This document shows positions 60,699 to 64,000 of a stretch of 64,000 nucleotides of DNA, piece by piece. How positions within the stretch are numbered: the first letter of the stretch is position 1; each line of letters opens with the position of its first letter. Source of the DNA: an uncultured Alphaproteobacteria bacterium (GTDB lineage Bacteria > Pseudomonadota > Alphaproteobacteria > Rhodobacterales > Rhodobacteraceae); the NCBI GenBank assembly GCA_902573735.1, contig CACGLH010000005.1:43344-107343 (forward strand). Reading direction: 5' to 3'. The notes under the pieces are model-generated. The model was not told where the DNA came from and made no database searches. It worked only from the letters and a program-made list of their open reading frames with translations. The position numbers and the translations under genes are program-made.

Positions 60699-61730
60699 AT
60701 GAGAAAATCACTTTTTATGATCTTGTCTTCAATTATTTTGATTGTAGGCGGACAAGCCGCTTTTTCTGGCGGTCATTCTGTGACATTAGATGATGTCAAA
60801 GCTCGTGGAAACCTGTTATGCGGTGTATCAACTGGTGCTCCTGGATTTGCTACAGTTGACGATTCTGGAAAAGATGTAGGTTTTGACGTTGATTACTGTC
60901 GTGCATTAGCTGCAGCAATTTTTGGTGATCCAATGGCTGTTAAATTTGTTGGACTTACTTCTGCTGTTAGATTTACTGCTTTAGCTGCTGGCGAAGTCGA
61001 CATTCTTGCAAGAAATACAACTTGGACTTACAGTAGAGATACTGACCTAAAACAAACGTTCTTAGGTGTAAATTACTATGATGGTCAAGGTTTTATGGTG
61101 AAAAAAGACCTTGGTGTTAACTCCACTCTAGAATTAGACGGAGCAACTGTATGTATACAAGTTGGAACAACTACTGAGCTTAACCTTGCTGACTACTTTA
61201 AAGAAAATGGTATGAGCTATGAGCCAGTACCAACAGCAGATAATGCAGAATCTCAACAGCAGTATCTAGCAGGCGCTTGTGATACATACACTACTGACGC
61301 ATCTGCTCTTCATGGTACTAGAGTTAACTTAGAAAATCCAGATGACCATCTTGTGTTACCTGAGATTATTTCTAAAGAACCATTAGGTCCACTCGTGAGA
61401 CATGGTGATGATAATTGGGCTGATATTGGTCGATGGGTTTTAAACGCCTTAATTATTGCTGAAGAAAAAGGTATAACTCAATCCAACATTGATAGCTGGA
61501 AAGATACTAAAGATGCTGAAATACATAGATTACTTGGAACAGGTGACGACGATATTCTAGCAATGGTAGGTCTTCCAAAGAATGCTATGTATAATGCAAT
61601 TAAAGCAGGTGGTAACTATGGTGAAATTTTTGAAAATAACCTAGGTGCTACTAGCGGAATTAATATTGAAAGAGGTGTAAATGCTTCTTGGACTAAAGGT
61701 GGAATTCTTTATTCACCACCATTTAGATAA
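60699..61730 (+). CDS. aapJ: General L-amino acid ABC transporter substrate-binding protein
   Basis: This periplasmic protein captures a broad range of L-amino acids for AapQMP. The 343 residues begin with a signal peptide (about 1-23, ending near QAAFSGG). The class 3 solute-binding fold follows, with LLCGVSTGAPGFATVDDSGKDVGFDVDYCRALAAAIFGD, RFTALAAGEVDILARNTTWT and a C-terminal GVNASWTKGGILYSPPFR. A GGGG ribosome site precedes the ATG. A strong hairpin after its stop probably protects the message, giving excess binding protein over permease. Confidence 0.96.
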   Translation: MRKSLFMILSSIILIVGGQAAFSGGHSVTLDDVKARGNLLCGVSTGAPGFATVDDSGKDVGFDVDYCRALAAAIFGDPMAVKFVGLTSAVRFTALAAGEVDILARNTTWTYSRDTDLKQTFLGVNYYDGQGFMVKKDLGVNSTLELDGATVCIQVGTTTELNLADYFKENGMSYEPVPTADNAESQQQYLAGACDTYTTDASALHGTRVNLENPDDHLVLPEIISKEPLGPLVRHGDDNWADIGRWVLNALIIAEEKGITQSNIDSWKDTKDAEIHRLLGTGDDDILAMVGLPKNAMYNAIKAGGNYGEIFENNLGATSGINIERGVNASWTKGGILYSPPFR

Positions 61731-61744
61731 TATTTAAATTATTA

Positions 61745-61770
61745 GGGGCGCCATTTGTTGACGCCCCTTC
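61745..61770 (+). terminator. Intercistronic hairpin between aapJ and aapQ
   Basis: GGGGCG (61745-61750) pairs with CGCCCC (61762-61767), and the stem may extend by CA/TG across a mismatch; TTC follows. It is by far the most GC-rich stem nearby. In binding-protein operons such stems stabilise the upstream message or attenuate read-through. Confidence 0.75.
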
Positions 61771-61803
61771 ACTATCTTTCATATTTCGGAAATTATCATT
61801 ATT

Positions 61804-63021
61804 ATGAAAGCCTCCTCCCCACCAACAGACGAAAAATTTCAAATTGGAATGTTACTTAGTGATACTCGTTATAGAGGTACATCACTTCAAGTAATCACCT
61901 TCATAATATTTGTAGCAGTATTTTTTTGGTTAGTTGATAATACTTTGAAGAATTTAGCTTTGCTAGGTAAGGATGTTAGCTTTAACTTTTTGTTTCTAAG
62001 AGCTGGGTATGATATAAATCAACGTTTAATACCTTACTCAAGTGACAGCACTCATGGCAGAGCAGCTGTAGTAGGAATTTTAAATACATTACTTGTTGCG
62101 TTTGTTGGTTGTGTAATAGCTACCATATTAGGACTATTTGTTGGTATATTAAGACTCTCTAAAAATTGGTTAGTAGCCAAACTTATGTCTGCATATATTG
62201 AGGGTTTTAGAAATGTTCCAGTATTGCTTTGGATTGTAATGGTTTTTGCTCTTCTTACTGAATTCACACCTGCTCCAAAAGCATTTAAAGGAGCTGACCC
62301 ACAGGCGACTATGTTGTTTTTTGATAGTGTTGCAATTACGAACAGAGGTACATACTTTCCAGCGCCAATATTTAATGAAGGTGCTTATTGGGTAATTTTC
62401 ATTTTTATACTATCGGTATTTGCTGTTATTTTTTTAAAAAGATATGTAAATAAGCTTAAGAGAGAAACAGGAAAAGATTTTCCTACATTTTTGGTAAGTA
62501 TAGCTATTTTGATCTTTCCATCTACAATCTTATTTTTCGCACTTGGAAGTCCTATATCACTTGAATATCCTTATTTAAAAGGATTTAATTTTAGAGATGG
62601 AATCCACTTAAGAAATTCTTTTCTTGCTCTTACTTTAGCTCTAGCTTTATATACATCGGCTTTCATAGCTGAGATAGTTAGGGCTGGTATTATGGCAATA
62701 TCAAAGGGGCAAACGGAAGCAGCCTCTTCCTTAGGATTACGTCCAAATAAGATTATGAATTTAATTATATTACCCCAAGCATTAAGGATTATTGTACCTC
62801 CGTTAATATCAAACTATTTAAATTTAACTAAAAACTCCTCATTAGCAATCGCAGTAGGTTATATGGATGTGAGAGGTACTCTTGGTGGAATTACTTTAAA
62901 TCAAACAGGTAGAGAATTAGAGTCAATGTTATTATTGATGGGTTTTTACTTATGTGTATCTCTTCTCATATCTTCCGTTATTAATTACTATAATCGATCC
63001 TTCCAAATAGTGGTGAGATAA
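61804..63021 (+). CDS. aapQ: General L-amino acid ABC transporter permease AapQ
   Basis: One of the two membrane subunits of the amino acid importer. The 405-residue protein has the extended His/Glu/Gln-type layout, with an N-terminal segment before the first helix and the MetI-like core. The EAA loop reads KGQTEAASSLGLRPNKIMNLIILPQALRIIVPPL, and a helix with SAFIAEIVRAGIMAI precedes it. Its stop is immediately before the GTG of aapM. Confidence 0.96.
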   Translation: MKASSPPTDEKFQIGMLLSDTRYRGTSLQVITFIIFVAVFFWLVDNTLKNLALLGKDVSFNFLFLRAGYDINQRLIPYSSDSTHGRAAVVGILNTLLVAFVGCVIATILGLFVGILRLSKNWLVAKLMSAYIEGFRNVPVLLWIVMVFALLTEFTPAPKAFKGADPQATMLFFDSVAITNRGTYFPAPIFNEGAYWVIFIFILSVFAVIFLKRYVNKLKRETGKDFPTFLVSIAILIFPSTILFFALGSPISLEYPYLKGFNFRDGIHLRNSFLALTLALALYTSAFIAEIVRAGIMAISKGQTEAASSLGLRPNKIMNLIILPQALRIIVPPLISNYLNLTKNSSLAIAVGYMDVRGTLGGITLNQTGRELESMLLLMGFYLCVSLLISSVINYYNRSFQIVVR

Positions 63022-64000
63022 GTGTCAAAAATTGCTTTTGTTCAAAAAAATAAAATCCCTCCTTCCCCAGCACCAATATCAGAAGTGGGTTTTATTGGTT
63101 GGTTAAAACAAAATTTATTCTCAAGTTGGTTTAATACTTTACTTACTTTAATATCTATTTATTTCATTTTTATTATATTGAGAGATTTTATTCCTTGGGC
63201 GTGGGGAGGTCATTGGAATACTAAATCTTTAAGAGAGTGTTTAGACCTAAATCCAGACGTAGCCTGTTTTTCCGTTTTAACAGCTAGATGGAAGCAATTA
63301 TTATTTGGATTATATCCAGCTGAAGAATATTGGCGACCAACGGTAACTTTTATTTTTTTGATTTTATCAATGATTCCTATTTTGTTTCCTAAGTATTTTA
63401 AGTTTTTTTGGTTTTCTGTAATTTATCCAGGTTTGGCTATTTGGTTACTATGGGGTGGTTCCATTTGGGGTGTTGGGATAGTTTACATTGGATTATCTTT
63501 AGGGGTTTTTACTTTTATATTGTTTTTAAAATTAGTTTCTAAAAACACTGTTCTTGCTGGGATTGGTTCGCTAATTTTTTTAATTATATTTTTTATGGTT
63601 TTTTCAAAATACTTAGTTAATTTTTTAAATATTATATTACCAATAGCATTACCTCCTGTAGAATCTCTAAAAATGGGGGGTTTTACTTTATCCTTAATAG
63701 TAGGTATAACTGGAATAGTTGCTTCTTTTCCAATCGGTATACTTTTAGCACTTGGAAGGCAGTCAAATTTACCAATTATAAAAATGATATGCGTTGGTTT
63801 CATAGAGTTTATTAGAGGCGTACCTTTGATAACGCTACTTTTTGTAGCTTCGGTTTTGCTTAATTATTTTTTACCACCAGGTACAAATTTTGATATAGTT
63901 CTTCGCGTTATTATAATGGTTACTTTTTTTTCTGCAGCTTACATGGCAGAGGTTATTCGTGGAGGTTTAGCTGGTCTCCCTTTAGGTCAACATGAGGCAT
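63022..64000 (+). CDS. aapM: General L-amino acid ABC transporter permease AapM, partial
   Basis: This is the second membrane subunit, cut by the window end after 326 codons. It starts at GTG 63022, directly after the aapQ TAA. The sequence contains the N-terminal IGWLKQNLFSSWFNTLLTLISIY segment, a long block of transmembrane helices, and the core with EFIRGVPLITLLFVASVLLNYFLPPGTNFD and SAAYMAEVIRGGLAGLPLGQHEA just entering the EAA loop. The ATPase gene aapP is expected immediately downstream. Confidence 0.93.
   Translation, partial: MSKIAFVQKNKIPPSPAPISEVGFIGWLKQNLFSSWFNTLLTLISIYFIFIILRDFIPWAWGGHWNTKSLRECLDLNPDVACFSVLTARWKQLLFGLYPAEEYWRPTVTFIFLILSMIPILFPKYFKFFWFSVIYPGLAIWLLWGGSIWGVGIVYIGLSLGVFTFILFLKLVSKNTVLAGIGSLIFLIIFFMVFSKYLVNFLNIILPIALPPVESLKMGGFTLSLIVGITGIVASFPIGILLALGRQSNLPIIKMICVGFIEFIRGVPLITLLFVASVLLNYFLPPGTNFDIVLRVIIMVTFFSAAYMAEVIRGGLAGLPLGQHEA

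Overview
The window is a strongly AT-rich chromosomal segment from an alphaproteobacterium. The class assignment rests on several observations: a GcrA cell-cycle regulator, an ATP12-type F1 assembly chaperone, an aap general amino-acid transporter, a PtsP (EI-Ntr) gene directly behind lysC, a methionyl-tRNA synthetase of the type I associate with Rhodobacteraceae, and the order tRNA-Trp-secE-nusG-L11-L1-L10-L12-rpoBC-str-S10-spc-alpha. Very short intergenic gaps, overlapping stops and many TTG starts suggest a streamlined, probably marine lineage (AEGEAN-169/HIMB59-like, SAR116-like or similar). The exact clade cannot be fixed from sequence reading alone.

Layout. 1-4890 (minus): RNase R (3' end outside the window, apparent frameshift), topoisomerase I and TldD. 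5014-9190 (plus): cytochrome c oxidase operon coxB-ctaB-small membrane protein-ctaG-coxC-surf1, from which coxA is missing. 9192-13850 (plus): threonine synthase, an M16 peptidase, a GNAT acetyltransferase and an FAD-linked oxidase. 13860-19695: a flavin reductase-like protein (minus), a second GNAT protein (plus), and a minus-strand gcrA-DUF1178-lysC-ptsP run. 19972-24090: argD-argF, a divergent metF-like gene, and a plus-strand pair made of a small 'virulence factor'-type protein and a MetH reactivation-domain-like protein. 24112-26713: tRNA-Leu, the longest non-coding stretch, a DUF2177-like membrane protein and metG.

26875-57335 is one continuous information-processing block. It holds tRNA-Trp, secE, nusG, rplKAJL, rpoBC, rpsLG, fusA, tuf, the S10 and spc ribosomal protein genes, secY, adk, rpsMK, rpoA and rplQ. 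Several RNA or promoter signals are visible inside it: a promoter before tRNA-Trp, an L10 leader, an 11-bp hairpin before rpoB, a promoter and hairpin before rpsL, a structured leader before rplN and a near-consensus promoter before rpsM. rplW (L23) is split by an apparent -1 frameshift at an A6 tract.

57402-64000 holds rarA, an RluC/D-type pseudouridine synthase, an ATP12 chaperone, and aapJ-aapQ-aapM (aapM truncated by the window end) with a strong hairpin between aapJ and aapQ.

Most of the window is conserved housekeeping. The points most worth a second look are the clean absence of coxA, the two poly-A frameshifts in genes expected to be needed (rplW and rnr), the metF/virulence-factor/MetH-activation cluster, and the structured leader before rplN.
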